Source: Bryopsis sp. KO-2023
Taxonomy: Eukaryota; Chlorophyta; Ulvophyceae; Bryopsidales; Bryopsidaceae
Length of the DNA: 64,000 nt
Reading direction: 5' to 3'
Assembly: GCA_030272585.1 (NCBI GenBank)
Contig: BSYQ01000007.1
Span: forward strand, 5,088,001-5,152,000
Under the pieces are notes generated by a model, which did not search any database, had not been told where the DNA came from, and saw nothing but the letters and a program-made list of their open reading frames with translations. Each line of letters opens with the position of its first letter. The first letter of the stretch is position 1. Position numbers and translations under genes: made by a program. This document shows, in pieces, positions 25,101 to 37,222 of this stretch.

Positions 25101-26124
25101 TTCAATGTGCTATTGAATATAACGATAGATAAATCAATGATAGCAGTTGCTGTTTTTCAAATGCGCTGCATCGAGGCTGCAAACCCCTTATGCAACCCAT
25201 CCACCATGCAAATGAGCGATTCCGTATACAATATCAACAGTCGTAACAGTCAACACTTCTGCTTTGGTAAATCGTTTTCAATTATTTTTTTTTCCCTTTC
25301 TGCAGTGAGGAGAGCGACGACGAGGAAATCGCCCCCTCTCGCAACCAGATCCTCATGACAGCTTTGTTGAAGCTGGCCATGGGGACCTTTGTCGCAGCTT
25401 TTTTTGCAGATCCAATGGTGGGCAGCGTAGTCAGCTTTTCCGCAGCCACAGGAATCAAGAAGTTCATCGTGGCCTTCGTAGTCACCCCTCTGGCCAGTAA
25501 TGCCAGCGAACTGATTTCCAGCCTCAAGTTTGCCATGCGCAAGAAAAAGAAGAATATCTCGATGACCTACAGTCAGGTGGGGGATTATATATTCTTTTTT
25601 TTTTGGGGGGGGGGAGAATCAATTAGTTAATTCGATCGGTGGTGGTGGTTTGGAACAAGTACACCAAGTACTTGCAAAAGAAGATGATTATGTTATGATT
25701 CGGTGGAGTCAGACGTGTTTTTTTTATGGTGAGATGTGTTGCACTGGCTTCCTCCCTGCTTTCTCTGTGTTGATTTTGGTTTCAAATGGCAGAGTAACCT
25801 GGATGTAATGTTATCCTGGTATCCTGGTATTGAGGATTTGTTGGGGGTGTTCTTTTTCCCTGTTTTTTTTTGTAGATTTATGGTGCAGTTACGATGAACA
25901 ACACCCTGTGTTTGGGTTTGTTCTTGCTGGTGGTGTATGGGCAGCAACTCACCTGGGATTACACTGCAGAAGTGACAGTGATCATGATTCCGACCATCAT
26001 CATGGGGATCACTGGGGTGGTATGCAGGAATATCCCCGTCTGGGTTGGTTTTCTGGTGCCTTTGCTCTACATCGCGTCCATCGCCGGTGTGTATGTTTTG
26101 GAGGAGGTCTTCCATTTAAGTTGA
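22117..26124 (+). CDS. NCL: NCL-type Na+/Ca2+ exchanger-like antiporter with EF-hands
   Basis: A cation/Ca2+ antiporter of the CaCA superfamily; plant NCL proteins have two exchanger repeats flanking a cytosolic EF-hand pair. Ten exons agree in phase: 22117-22148, 22250-22377, 22510-22598, 22772-22873, 23159-23284, 23614-23730, 24091-24433, 24787-24928, 25306-25576, 25876-26124, giving 532 residues. The first repeat includes ANLLADGSEMLLEI and the alpha-1 signature GALPDCLIIVISGLG; the second has the alpha-2 signature PLASNASELISSLKFAM. EF1 (DADRNGTIDRHE) is canonical; EF2 (DSDVGGNVSKEE) has Gly at loop position 5 and may bind Ca2+ weakly. The start MAEEVYGFLP was chosen because similarity to plant NCL begins there; the frame stays open upstream to an ATG at 21703, so a longer N-terminus is possible. 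Confidence 0.93.
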
Positions 26125-27611
26125 GTTGCGAAAGGAATTACGAGAAGTAATTTTCATGGGTGGGTTGAGGGTTCCAAAAAAAAAAAAAAAAAAAAAAAAG
26201 AATGGGAAAAAAGTATTTCCTTGGAAGCGAGATTTTCATTGCAGGAGGGAGTGTGGGAGAAGGATTTTATCGCTGTCTTTTTTTTGTTTTTCAATTTGTG
26301 TTGTATGTCTGTCGGTGGATTGATCTCTGGGGGGGGGTGTTTACGAGGATGTTTTGGTGAGAACCGATCGAAAGAGTGGGGGATTTTTTTGTTTTGGTTT
26401 TTTCGAACTATCGGTAGGGTTACAGAAAAAGGTAAAAGAGTGAGGGGAAATTTGTGAGTGACCGTATCAGTCGCATTTGCCACAGGCAGGTGTGGGAAAA
26501 AAAAAGGGAACCTGGAGTTTTTGTCTTTGAAAGGGATTTGTCATCCCTTTAGTTCTTTCGCTTTTGTGCCCTCGTGTGTGCATTGTTTTGGCCAACAACC
26601 ACCAAAAGTTTTTTTTCTGTTTTAAAATGGGCTTAGGCATGAATCGTATTTGAGCTGTTTTCTGCCTAGAATATGGAAAATAGATTTTGAAAGGATGAAA
26701 CTTAAGGGACAAGGATTTGAGTGTTTTTTTTCTCTGTTTTTTTTTTTTTTTGATCTTGTCTCAATGGATGGATGGAGAATGTGATATCGTTGATATTGCG
26801 ATATCGTTTTTTTTTGTGGCCACATTAGCTGCTTATTCAATGATGGTAAATCACGTGTAAGGAATGCTTGGTTATGACAACTTCTTGGTGTTTCATCGTC
26901 TGAATGGTTTTAGTTTTTGCAATGCTTGGAAAAGGAGAATAAGAATCAAGTATCAAGTGAATCAAGTGACCCCCAATATGCCAGCCATCCAACAACCACA
27001 TTAAGACTTTCGTTCAGGAAACTTCCAATGCACTTGGAAAAAAGAGGGGGGTTGGTTCGCACGCGTTTTGCTTACTATTTCAAGCATTGGGAAAAAGGGG
27101 AGAAGGAGGACCGGATCATATTTGGATGGGTCTTTCTGGCATGGCCCATGAAACGGAATATTAATCAAGTTAATTTATGCATTTTTCCAAACCACCTTCA
27201 TTGTTTCAGGAATGGCAAATCACTGCTGAAACACTTTCTCATCAAACTTACAGCGAAACACAGGGTTTGAAATGGGGAAAAAACCAGCAGCCCCAACCCA
27301 CACAAACCCATAATGCAGCCTTACAGCGACAACCACTGATCGTGGTCCAAGAAAGCAATGGTGCAACCACCCCTGCCCAGACACTCATCTCTCTATCACC
27401 CCATGACCAGGAACCTTCACTTCTGATAACAACTGCCAACTTTTTTCCCAAAGGGTTGGCTTTTTTTTCCATCCTCACCTTTAGGAGAGCCAGATTGTTC
27501 CGAAGAAAACCAAAAAGAAAAAAATAGGAAGAAAACGAAACAAAAAAAGAAAAACAGAAGTTGCGATTGGCATAGGTTTGATTTTGCAAGAAAATTGCTC
27601 AGAAATGACCA
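26125..27611. other. Intergenic region between convergent genes
   Basis: 3' flanks of the exchanger (+) and the Nudix gene (-). It holds an A run at 26177-26199, T runs, and short open frames without recognisable domains. No gene is supported. Confidence 0.4.
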
Positions 27612-28314
27612 CTACGTAATAACAACACCATCTGCACTCAGTGCCCTGCCAAACTCAGACCTGTGCTGCGTGATCAATTTTTTTACCACTGGATGAAGAT
27701 TTTTCTGTGCAACCAATTCCAGAACCGAAAACCATCTCCAGTCAGTGTGCTCTTCATTCAACACAGGAGCGAAACTGCTTTGTTCTTGTTCAGTAATTCG
27801 AACGATATACACATCGTATCTTTTGTCAAGATGGTGTCCCCGCAGCGTTGTGATAATTCCAGCAACATCCAGTGCGTTTGGGTAACCCCCCATTTCTTCC
27901 TTGGCTTCTCTGAGCGCTGTTTCGTACAAACTCAAGTCATCGTCATCCATATTTCCTCCAGGCAAGCCCCACCTGTCAATCGAAACATAAGGTTCAAGAA
28001 AACAGTGGGGAAATACCTAAAACTGCCATACGAGTGTCACCCCATCAAAAAAAAAACAATCGAGGAAGAAATGTAGGTGTCAAATGCACTCCATTCCATG
28101 AAGTTGAATGATCAGGAAAATTTTGACTTTGGTGAGTTTCAAGACATGTTTTTCGTTTTCGATGAGTTCAATTTGGGCTTGAAAATCAATCATCGTAAAA
28201 ACATTCTTACGTTTCAGGATTCTTTGAGTGGGGCGCTCTGCGAAGCAACAAAACTTTTTCTCCACTGAAAATAACAAGCCCTGCTCCAAGTTTAGACAGG
28301 TTGCCTTCCTTCAT
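27612..28314 (-). CDS. Nudix hydrolase
   Basis: Nudix enzymes hydrolyse nucleoside diphosphates linked to another group, using a Mg2+-binding Nudix box. Two exons, 28314-28211 and 27972-27612, join in phase to 154 residues. The core reads GLVIFSGEKVLLLRRAPHSK, then WGLPGG across the join, then the Nudix box NMDDDDLSLYETALREAKEEMG, with the REAKEE helix intact. The box is one residue longer between the GG and the RE than the commonest form, as seen in some CoA-diphosphatase-like members. Substrate cannot be told. The start at MKEGNLSKLG is the first Met of the open frame; an acceptor just upstream (28331) leaves room for an extra 5' exon. Confidence 0.88.
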
Positions 28315-28847
28315 GATCTGCTTTCGCAATGTCTGCAATCCATGGAGTGCAGAATTAATTATTGTAAGAGCTTTGGGCCACCATCCCCAGCTGACCAGTG
28401 CTGGCCAGCAGCATATTCTGCTACTAAGAAGATTCGTTGCATATATATATATGTATTGTTGTAGACAGCATAATGCAACAGGGACAGCACAGCATTAACT
28501 TATTGCTACAGAGAAGGCCCTACCAATTCCAAAGTCCCGGAAAAATACCAAAACGGGAGGTACATCTGTACTGCAACCACCTCACTTCGACCTCGGGTTT
28601 ACAACAATATATATATATATGTATATATACCTTGCTTGCCATCCCCAAATCGAATATCAAACATACGAACAACGCAGCCGCCAACGTGCATCCCTGCATT
28701 GCGTGTTCGCTTTTATTTCCAGCAACAAATCGAAACCTAGCCCTATCCTAAACTTCGTTGGGCTATGGCAAGCGTCGCGTCGCCCCCCCCCCCAAATAGT
28801 CTAATTACAGTCCAAGAGGCGTGGTGTGACACCGTACTGACCTGATC
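28315..28847. other. Short intergenic region with AT microsatellites
   Basis: Separates two genes on the minus strand. AT repeats lie at 28440-28453 and 28606-28630. No gene is supported. Confidence 0.4.
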
Positions 28848-31800
28848 CTACTGCTTCGATGTGGTGTGTCTCCTGAAGATGTGTTGCTTTCGCTGCTGAT
28901 CGTCCCGCATTCCAGCTAGCCGTCTTTCCACACTTGCGAAGGTTGGGCGGGAGGCCGGGATTTCTGCCCAGCATTCTTTCATCAGCTGCCTGGTTTCGAA
29001 AAGAACCACATTCGTCAGTGCAACTTCCACTGAGATTTTCTGTCTGTGACTTTGGCAGTCGATAGAGCTAGATCGAGTGATATCAAGTCGCGTTTTGCTC
29101 ATACCTCAGCGGCTTTGGGCAGTTCCTTGGTGAGGGCGGTCTTTGTTTCTGAACTGCGACTGCCATCACAATCTATTGGGGATACACACTTGTTTTTATA
29201 GACGCACACACACACACACACACATACATACCTTTATTTGAAGCTTATGCTTCGTCCAATCTTGCTTGGGACCATTTTATTGAGCAGCTGGAGCCCCTCG
29301 GGCATTTTTTACTTGGAGTGAAGAAGAAATGGGATCTTACTTGTCGACCGTGGGGTCGATAAGTTTTCTTTTACTTTTCAGAAGTTAGATTTTGCGGCTA
29401 TATGTGAAAGCGAAGAGTCGCGGGCAGATTTGGGTCTGTATGAACATTTCTGTAAAACAAACACCAATTGGACACACACATACATGTACCCCTTTTACTT
29501 CCACTGAAAACAGGAGCGCTCATTTCTTCCAGTAGATTTACTAGCAGATATGACCTCAATCCATACTTGCATGGGTAGAACGCCCTGCCACGGCCTATGT
29601 CCTGTAAGGCACTCCCACATGATAATTCCAAAGGAATAAACGTCGCATTTTTCGTCCACTGGGCCCCCACCGAAAGTCTCCGGCGCCATGTATGCAACCT
29701 AACAATAACACCACAGAGAGCTCGACGCAACAGATTATCCAATATATAATGTATGGATATGGAACCAGTAATCAAAGATGTCTGATCCATTCGTCGCACC
29801 GTTCCTGCACCGTTGTGTCTCGTCTGCAGAAATGTTCTTTCTTTTACTTTTGCGAGGCCAAAATCAGCTACAAGGGCCTTTCCTCCATCCCCTAGCAAGA
29901 TGTTTTGAGTTTTCAGGTCCCTGTGCACGATTGGCTTGGGTTGGCTGTGACAGTAGGCCATTGCGGAAGCGATGTCTTTCAGAATGTGCAAGAGATTCCC
30001 ATACTCAGGGCGAACGTGGTGGATATGGAGCATCTGATATAGGGACCCATGCGTAGCCAGTGCCTGAATGCAACCAACACTATGAAAATGCGTATGCGTG
30101 TGGACGTGAGCTCGATTCAAAGCATACCCTGTGTTGTTTTCGTTTTTGCGGCAGTATTCTCATATCTTGTTAAGATGTTGACATAGGATGATGTCCCCCA
30201 TCAAGAGGGTCTGGTCGATTCCCAATTCAATTGTGTACACTTCAAAACCCCTAGCTATAGGGTGTCAAGTGAAAAGTATAATGCAAGACTCACTGACGTC
30301 TCATTCACTTTGCGGGTGGTGTTACTAACAAAACAAACCTGTATGATGCACAGGTGAGGAGGCTTCATGCTGGCTCCAAGAAATCTGACCACGTTTGGAT
30401 GTCTCAATGAGATTAAAACCTTAACCTCCTTGTAGAACGTATGCAATTGCTCTGGGGTCTGGCAGCTCTCAATCAGCACCTTGACAGCAACCTGCAGGAT
30501 AATCTTTCCTGCTCAGATGTTATTCGAATTTTCTACTTCTTGCCAGCAGTCCATTTCGATCTTTCTTTTGATTTTGACGATGTGACAAGGCGAATCTAGT
30601 GCCTTCTGAGAATTCCTACTTGATCTCCTCTCCAAAGAGCTCTGTACACGACTCCAGCGCTACCGCTTCCAAGACAAGCTTCGATCATGACGTCTTTGTT
30701 GAAGTCGACATTCAAAATTGGGTTTTGCCGGATTTCCTCATCCAGGAGCTCATCAGAGAGTTTCAGAGGCTCCCCTCTTGGGTTCGCGCCAATGGTATCA
30801 TTTTTTGTGTCGTCCCTGGGATTCGATGCCTCCGGGCACAGAACTTTGCTTTCATTCCCTTGCAAGGAAAAGGGCGTCTGTTGACTTTGAAAATGATTCA
30901 TTTGGCGGTAAGATACTGAGCAGGGTGTGAGCGCTTTTTTGTACTGAACGATTGGAGATGAAGGAGTGCGTCCGACTGCTGGCAAAGAGAGTGTCCTCTC
31001 TTTCCTTTGGTGCAATCCTGCGCCGCTCACACAAGAAAGTGGCGCCACTGAGTTGCCGTCCCCCAGATATGTGTTCAACATTGAAGGAGGCGTATCTACT
31101 GAAGTAGGCCCCCCTTCTATTCCAAATTCCCTGCGAGAACTGTCGAGTGCTAGAGGGGTTTCCACAAGCACTTCGTTTTCTTCCATTGGGCAAGAAAGCC
31201 TCCGCCATCTCTCGTCATGAGATTGGTCGCCAGACTGATCGCATGTGAAGGACCGGCTTCCTCCAACCCCCGTTGAGAAGTTTTTGTGTTTCGTTGTGCC
31301 CTTGTATTGAACGTTGTCAAGTCTTGGAGGAGGTGCGATCGAAAAAGGTGATACCGATTCGCCTTCAAACGGGGAAGTCCCCATTTCGATGTCAATGTTA
31401 GAGTTATGCTCAGAGGAGTCTATTTCACTAAGGGTGGAGTGACTGGTTTCTGGAAGGACTATCGGGCTCCATCCTCTGCTCCACAAATCCCGCTTTTTAA
31501 CGGTCGAGTCCACTTCCGCTCTGTTTCAACGACCCAACCAGGAATTTTGATCAATTTTGTGCGTTTCAGTATGCAAACTGACTTCACAACAGCTGATGGG
31601 GAAATTTTCACCTTCCTCGCTTCTTGGGGCCAACACACGCGATCGTGACAAGACCTTTGAGACCTGAGAAAACATTTCAAGCCCTCTGCTCAACGAATTG
31701 ACGCTCGGTGCTTGGAATGGAGCATTGAACAACATGAACACCATTGCGCCCTATTGACCTAACCCCTTCCCAAAAAGTTTCAACGAAACGACCTATCTTG

Positions 31801-32353
31801 CACGATGGCAACTGAAAGGGCTTCAGGATGCTTTTTTTGCCATTCATATGTAATCGGCAAACGGCAAGTAAGAGATTGGAGCGCATCAAGAACACATAAC
31901 TTGGGTATCAAGCTTCCACATACCGTCGACGAATGTGTGCTTTATTTTGTTCACTCGTGTTGGGCGACCCCATCGCGGCGAATTGTAATTCTTTGTGTAA
32001 AGAAAATCGGCTCCAGCTGCTGTTGAAGGCTCGCTTCCCAAGATTTCCATTCCCCAAAAGCTTCCTACGAATCTTTTGGTCGCCTGAAACCGGTCGCAAA
32101 CCCACATCACTTCGACGAAATACAAGACGTCTACGTCTGACACAATGCCCGGGTTAAAAACCCGCGAACGCTCACCGCTCGCCAGACCTTGGCGACACCA
32201 GCCACCACGAAGATTAGAATGCACACCAGCCCAACTATCGGGAGCGAATCTTGGACGTTTCCCGATCCGTGGTCGTTGTTATCCACCCGCCGCTCTAACA
32301 GATGGCGAACGAGTGAATCAGATGATACGGCGGACTCATCCGCTTTCTTCAAC
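28848..32353 (-). CDS. TKL/Raf-like protein kinase, possibly membrane-anchored; N-terminal exons uncertain
   Basis: A Ser/Thr kinase of the tyrosine-kinase-like group. Well-supported exons in phase: 31663-31612, 31520-30620, 30491-30339, 30063-29800, 29698-29567, 29172-29105, 28989-28848 (stop TAG). About 210 residues of Ser/Thr/Pro-rich sequence precede the kinase domain: glycine loop GSGSAGVVYRALWRG, VAVKVL lysine, catalytic HRDLKTQNILL, DFGLAKVKE, APE motif MAPETFGGG, and a C-lobe with QLMKECWAEIPASRPTF. Upstream exons 32136-31924 and 32353-32199 also fit by phase and would add a hydrophobic helix (LPIVGLVCILIFVVA) with an N-terminal side rich in D, N and S, suggesting a receptor-like or anchored kinase. 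The first exon was not found; a candidate Met lies at 32492. Diverges from the FHA-Pin1 gene. Confidence 0.85.
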
Positions 32354-32819
32354 CTGTTCCGATATCCAAAAGTCTCAGAAACGGGTCGACCTTACACATC
32401 GTCCAGTTCCCTGCTACGAGAAAGCAGCGCCTTCCTTCAAACACATGTTCGACCACCCACCCAACATCAAGTCTTGCCACGTCGACATGCATCTCCGTGG
32501 GGCACAGAGGTCACGAAATCAGATAAAACCGGTCGTGGAGCCGCCACCGCAGCTGGCAAAAACACGAAGCGTATCCACGGACGGTTTTTGGTCGCGACGG
32601 ATTGGGCAACAGTCTTGGAGGAGGCTGTGTTCATCGCCTTGTCCAAGTATGGATGCGGTGCCCCATGAGGTGTAGAATATGCAGCCAAATCGATCTACAG
32701 TTGGTAGTCTGTGTCATACATCACATCCGCATTCAAAGCAGCGATTCTTGACGCGCGCGCCAGCCCTGGAAAGATTTTTTCGCACATTCTTGGTTGATCT
32801 CGATCTTAGGTGAGGAAGA

Positions 32820-35250
32820 ATGACTGGTTTCGAGCCGCCGCCGTGGGCAGCACAGCCATCTAGAACCATTTCACTGGAGGTGAGGCCCTCCCGTCGCGCG
32901 TTGATATGTCTTGAGTTGGGGTATGTACGAGTTTCTTTTTGACGTTTGTCTTCTAGGTTTATGAGGGGGACAAGCACACTGAGACGCTGCGAGTCGACGA
33001 GAAGCCCTTTTACGTGTTTGGAAGGTAGTCCATTGTGTGGATGAAGTGATGACAGAAATTGTGTTTATTCCAGCAAAATCAATGCCATCATTCCTCATCT
33101 TGGAATCTAGTTTTGGCTGGAATCTGATGTGCAGATAAAGATCAGCTATGCTTGCTCAGATTGAAATATTTTTTTTTCCTCCTTCACCAATATTATAATA
33201 TTTGTTTTTGGGGAGTTTTTCGAATGTGAATTGAGAAGGGGTTGACTCCATTTTATTTTATTTGGACGTTTTTTTAATCCTCTGTTTTTATCATCAGGGA
33301 TGCAACGCTCTGTGATGTGACACATCAACATGACAGCGTTTCTCGCATGCATGCGGCCATCGTTCACCACAAGGATGGCAGATGCTTCATCATAGATTTA
33401 AAATCAGTAAGTTCTGCATTGAGCTGCAAGAAAAAAAAAAGATTTCGGCCTCCAGGATGTCGCTTCAATTTTCATCTCCCAAATTGTTAGTCAACTTCTT
33501 AAGCATGTTTGAGAGGATTTTCTCTGCAGTGCCAGCAGTTGTTTTGAAACAGAATATCTTTTCTGTGTAAACGTTGCTTGCAATACAAACACAGCCCCTT
33601 CAATCGAAAGGGGTGTTCATTGACTCTTTCTAATCAATGAGTAATCTTTGTTTTTCAAAGGTCAGCTACCAGCAGTAGTTATGGAGGGGGAGGAGGGAGA
33701 ATATTATTCTTAGAACGGATGAATATCTACAATTTTATGTACTAGAAATCTGATTGACTTCCGAGGAATGTAGGGTTTGTGTGGTTGATTTTGTCAGACT
33801 CGTGGAACGAAGTTGAATGGGGCAAATTTACTGGGGCACAAGCCAACGGTCCTGAAAAACAAGATGAGGATTGAGCTCTCCCACTCAGATGTGACATACG
33901 AAGTACATTGCGACTCAAACGGTAAGGTTCACTCACCGTCTGGCATTCCGAGAAGGAGGAGCGTGTTGGGAAAAATCCTCAAACGCTAGTGTTTCGTTGG
34001 CCGTGGTTCCTGGATGATTAATTATTGTAGTTTTGTTGAAAATGCAGATGAGCCGCCGCAAGAAAGAGTCACTGCCTCTCACCTGCTGGTGAAACACCGG
34101 AATTCGAGAAGACCTAAATCTTGGAAGGTGTGTGTGGATTGGCCTGACTGGTGATCGTGTAGCTGCTGAACTGGTCATTCTATGTGTGTGTTTTTTGAAC
34201 AGTGGGTCAAAAACAAATCTGGGAAAGGGTACCCAAATAGACTGTAACAACACCTTCAAGGGGAATGTGTGAAAGCACAAAACTAACATAGATAAAAATA
34301 TATATCTATGTGAAGTACATGAACAGATTCGAAAGTCGAAAACAAAAGCTTGGTGTGGAAATGCTCCAAGGAATTCAGTCAGTCTGAGGTTGGGCAAATA
34401 AGGCTTTTCGGATTTCCACCAACACTAGTGGTGCAACTCGAGGTGCCTCGTTTGTTAGGGCTAATTTTGTTTTTGCCGTTCGTTCTCCGTCAGGATCCAG
34501 AAATCACTCGGAGCGAAGAGGAGGCCTTGGCTAAGATACAGGCGAGTCTTTGAATGAATGAATGTCTTTTTGGTTGTTTTGGTCGTTGATTATGTCATTC
34601 CTGATGAAAAAAAGGGCACATTTTTGCTATGATTGTTTCGATTTTGTTCGTAACCAGGAGTACCAGCGTCGCTTGCAAGCTGGTGAGGTAGAATTTGCAA
34701 CATTGGCAAGCACTGAGAGTGATTGCAGCAGTGCTAGGAGAGGAGGAGATCTCGGCGAATTCGGGTGGGGATGTCTTTGATCTATTGCAATTTTGTTTTC
34801 TTTCTAGTTTTTATTGCTTTTTGAACTTTATGCATGAACGGCATCATTCCGTCATGGGTGCAACCGCACTTTCCAAAAATAGGACTGGGCAAAAGGAACA
34901 TGGAACAAGACGAGCCCATGTTATCTATCTTATTGGCAGCAACCTTGTACTAGGTTGTATGAGTCATCACCAACTTGTTTTTCCTTGAACCTTCCATGCG
35001 ATGTTCTATTTTACCCAACAGGACTGCAAACACGAACAAGAGCATTTTTTTAAATTTTAATTTTGTCATCTCCGATGAATTTCAGCCAGCTTGTTTTTTT
35101 CCATTAACAAAAGAATGATGTGTTGGGGTCGGCAGCCCTGGCGACATGCAAGCCGCTTTCGAGAAAGCGACTTATGCACTGAAAGTAGGAGAGTTGAGTC
35201 AGCCTGTACTCACCGACTCCGGCGTGCATTTGATTTTGAGGACAGGGTGA
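32820..35250 (+). CDS. FHA domain-parvulin (Pin1-type) peptidyl-prolyl isomerase fusion
   Basis: Predicted phospho-dependent prolyl isomerase. Eight exons join in phase to 236 residues: 32820-32879, 32957-33024, 33298-33406, 33798-33921, 34048-34127, 34494-34541, 34658-34764, 35136-35250. Residues 1-120 form a NIPP1-like FHA domain: lead-in FEPPPWAA, FYVFGRDATLCDV, SVSRMHAAIVHHKDG, FIIDLKS, RGTKLNGANLLGHKP. Residues 128-236 are a parvulin domain: ASHLLVKHRNSRRPKSW, FATLASTESDCSSARRGGDL, GEFGPGDMQAAFEKATYALK and SGVHLILRTG. The basic RxxRR patch used by Pin1 to read phosphate and the catalytic Cys (SDCSS) are kept. There is no WW domain. The sixth intron has a GC donor (CAG|GCGAGT at 34542): the Pin1 frame can be joined only there. 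FHA-parvulins are known in trypanosomatids (Par42). Confidence 0.93.
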
Positions 35251-35679
35251 AACTTTGATGGATGGAGTGGGTTTTTTCACAGTTAGTCGGGGCTTTGTAT
35301 AAGTTTTAGGCATCGTTGAGGAGCGAGCCAACCACCTGGGAGGGGGGGGGGGTAAACACTTTGTGAATCTCAACGACTTGTAAGAAAAGCAGTAGATGGA
35401 TATGATTGTTCAGCAAAATGAATGGTGAGGATCGTTGAAGGGGGTGGTTGAGTAGAACAGTACGAAACCACTTTTTTCTTCATGTTGGGTTGATTTTTCA
35501 CTAGGTGCTCTTTTCCTTTTTCTTTTTTAAAAATCCATTTCCATTCTTTCAAACGCATCCAAATTTTGTTTGGATGAATAGAGGAGTCGTATTTGATATG
35601 ACTTTTCAAAATGGCAATAGTCTCTGAGTTTTTAGGCTTGCTTGTGTTTCGTTGTGGTGGTGGGGGTGGGGGTGGGAGT
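35251..35679. other. Short tail-to-tail intergenic region
   Basis: 3' flanks of FHA-Pin1 (+) and of the minus-strand unknown gene, with a G run at 35341-35351. No gene is supported. Confidence 0.4.
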
Positions 35680-37191
35680 TCAGTGTTCTCCATCTGTGGT
35701 TTCTGACAGTTCGGTGTCTGTAGCATTGTCTTGATCGGCCCAAGATGGAGCCACAAAGGCAAACCCTACACCACCACCAAGACACCCCTCCAAAACTGCA
35801 TGTTTTCCATTCTGGAAAAAATTATTCAGTGAAAACAAAAAAAACAATTCAGAACAATCACATCAAGACGACAATTGATATGTGATATAGCAAGGATCCA
35901 TCGATGCGCCACGTATGGCCACGTATGGATGGATAACTCAAAATCGGCAGGAGATTCCCAAAGAACTAGAAAAATTGTTGGAAAATTAGGGTAGGCAAAG
36001 AGTGCTGGTCTCTGTTACCCGTAATATCTTCGTCGGCCTCCACTTTTTCCAAGGGCATACTCATCCCTTTGAACGCTTTCTTTTTGGATGGAGTCAATGG
36101 AGCCGATCCTTGCTCAGCATTCTGCCAAAGGAAGGAGGTCTTGGTGCCAACTGTAGTGCAATTAAGGAGAAAAACCGCCACACACACACCCCGATCAGAT
36201 TATCAATAGAAAGAGATCAGCAAACACTGCTCTTTCAAACCATTTGAAAATTCTTGGAAACGCAAGCTGAAGTGGGGTGGGAATAATGATAGGAATCTGG
36301 TCAACTCACCGGTGGGGATAACAGAAGGAAAGCCCTTGGATGGTATCCTGGTTTAATAAAAAAGTCGAGAAAAAAAAAAGAAAGAAAGCAAATCGTCAGT
36401 AAATCAAACCACCACGTTGCAGTTCAATTGTCAAGGGCCACGTTTAAAAGAAAAAAGGATAAAAAACCCCATCCAATCCGCAACAGCAATGAAATTCGCC
36501 ACAAATTAGATGCTGAAACCCCCTCAATTTTTTTGACCAGGTTGGAGCAGATCCAGGGACGATTGGGAAAACTCACGCAGTTTCTTGATCGGATGATGAT
36601 TTGAACACTTGGCGGCCGGCCGCTCGTTCGCCCATTGTTGCTCTCCGTGATTGAGCTGATGCATCTGGCATTGAACTCCTGCTTTCCCTCAATTCCTGTT
36701 AAAAAAATAAAAAAAACATCGTTAAAAAGAACAAAAAAACAGAGCATTCGCCTATCGCAGCAAAAACTCGCAAAACAATACAAAAAAAACATCAAAAAAT
36801 TCAGTTGATGTTGCTTCTCCTAACATCCCTCCCCCCCCCCCTGTGATTTCAAATCCAATCAGCGAAAAACAGCAAGGTCCCACCTGAAGCAACACATCTA
36901 TTCTGCAGTCGTTCTTGTCGCAAGTGCTGTTCAGCATTTTTATTTCAGCTTCGTTTTTTTCTATCCTCTTTGACATCGCCACCCTCACAGCCAAAGTCTT
37001 CGAGCATGTGATCCTTTCCTTGATTTTTGCAGCCATGACCACCCATCTGAAACTGGGTTTCTTCGACCCACCCAAAATCATGTCAAACAGTTTAGACGCA
37101 AACATATCATTCCAGCCCTTTCAAAGACATGTTTTTTCAAATCCTTTCTCAAGCATCAAAAAACACCATTCATGATGGCCCTTTCCCTTCT

Positions 37192-37222
<31 letters not shown>

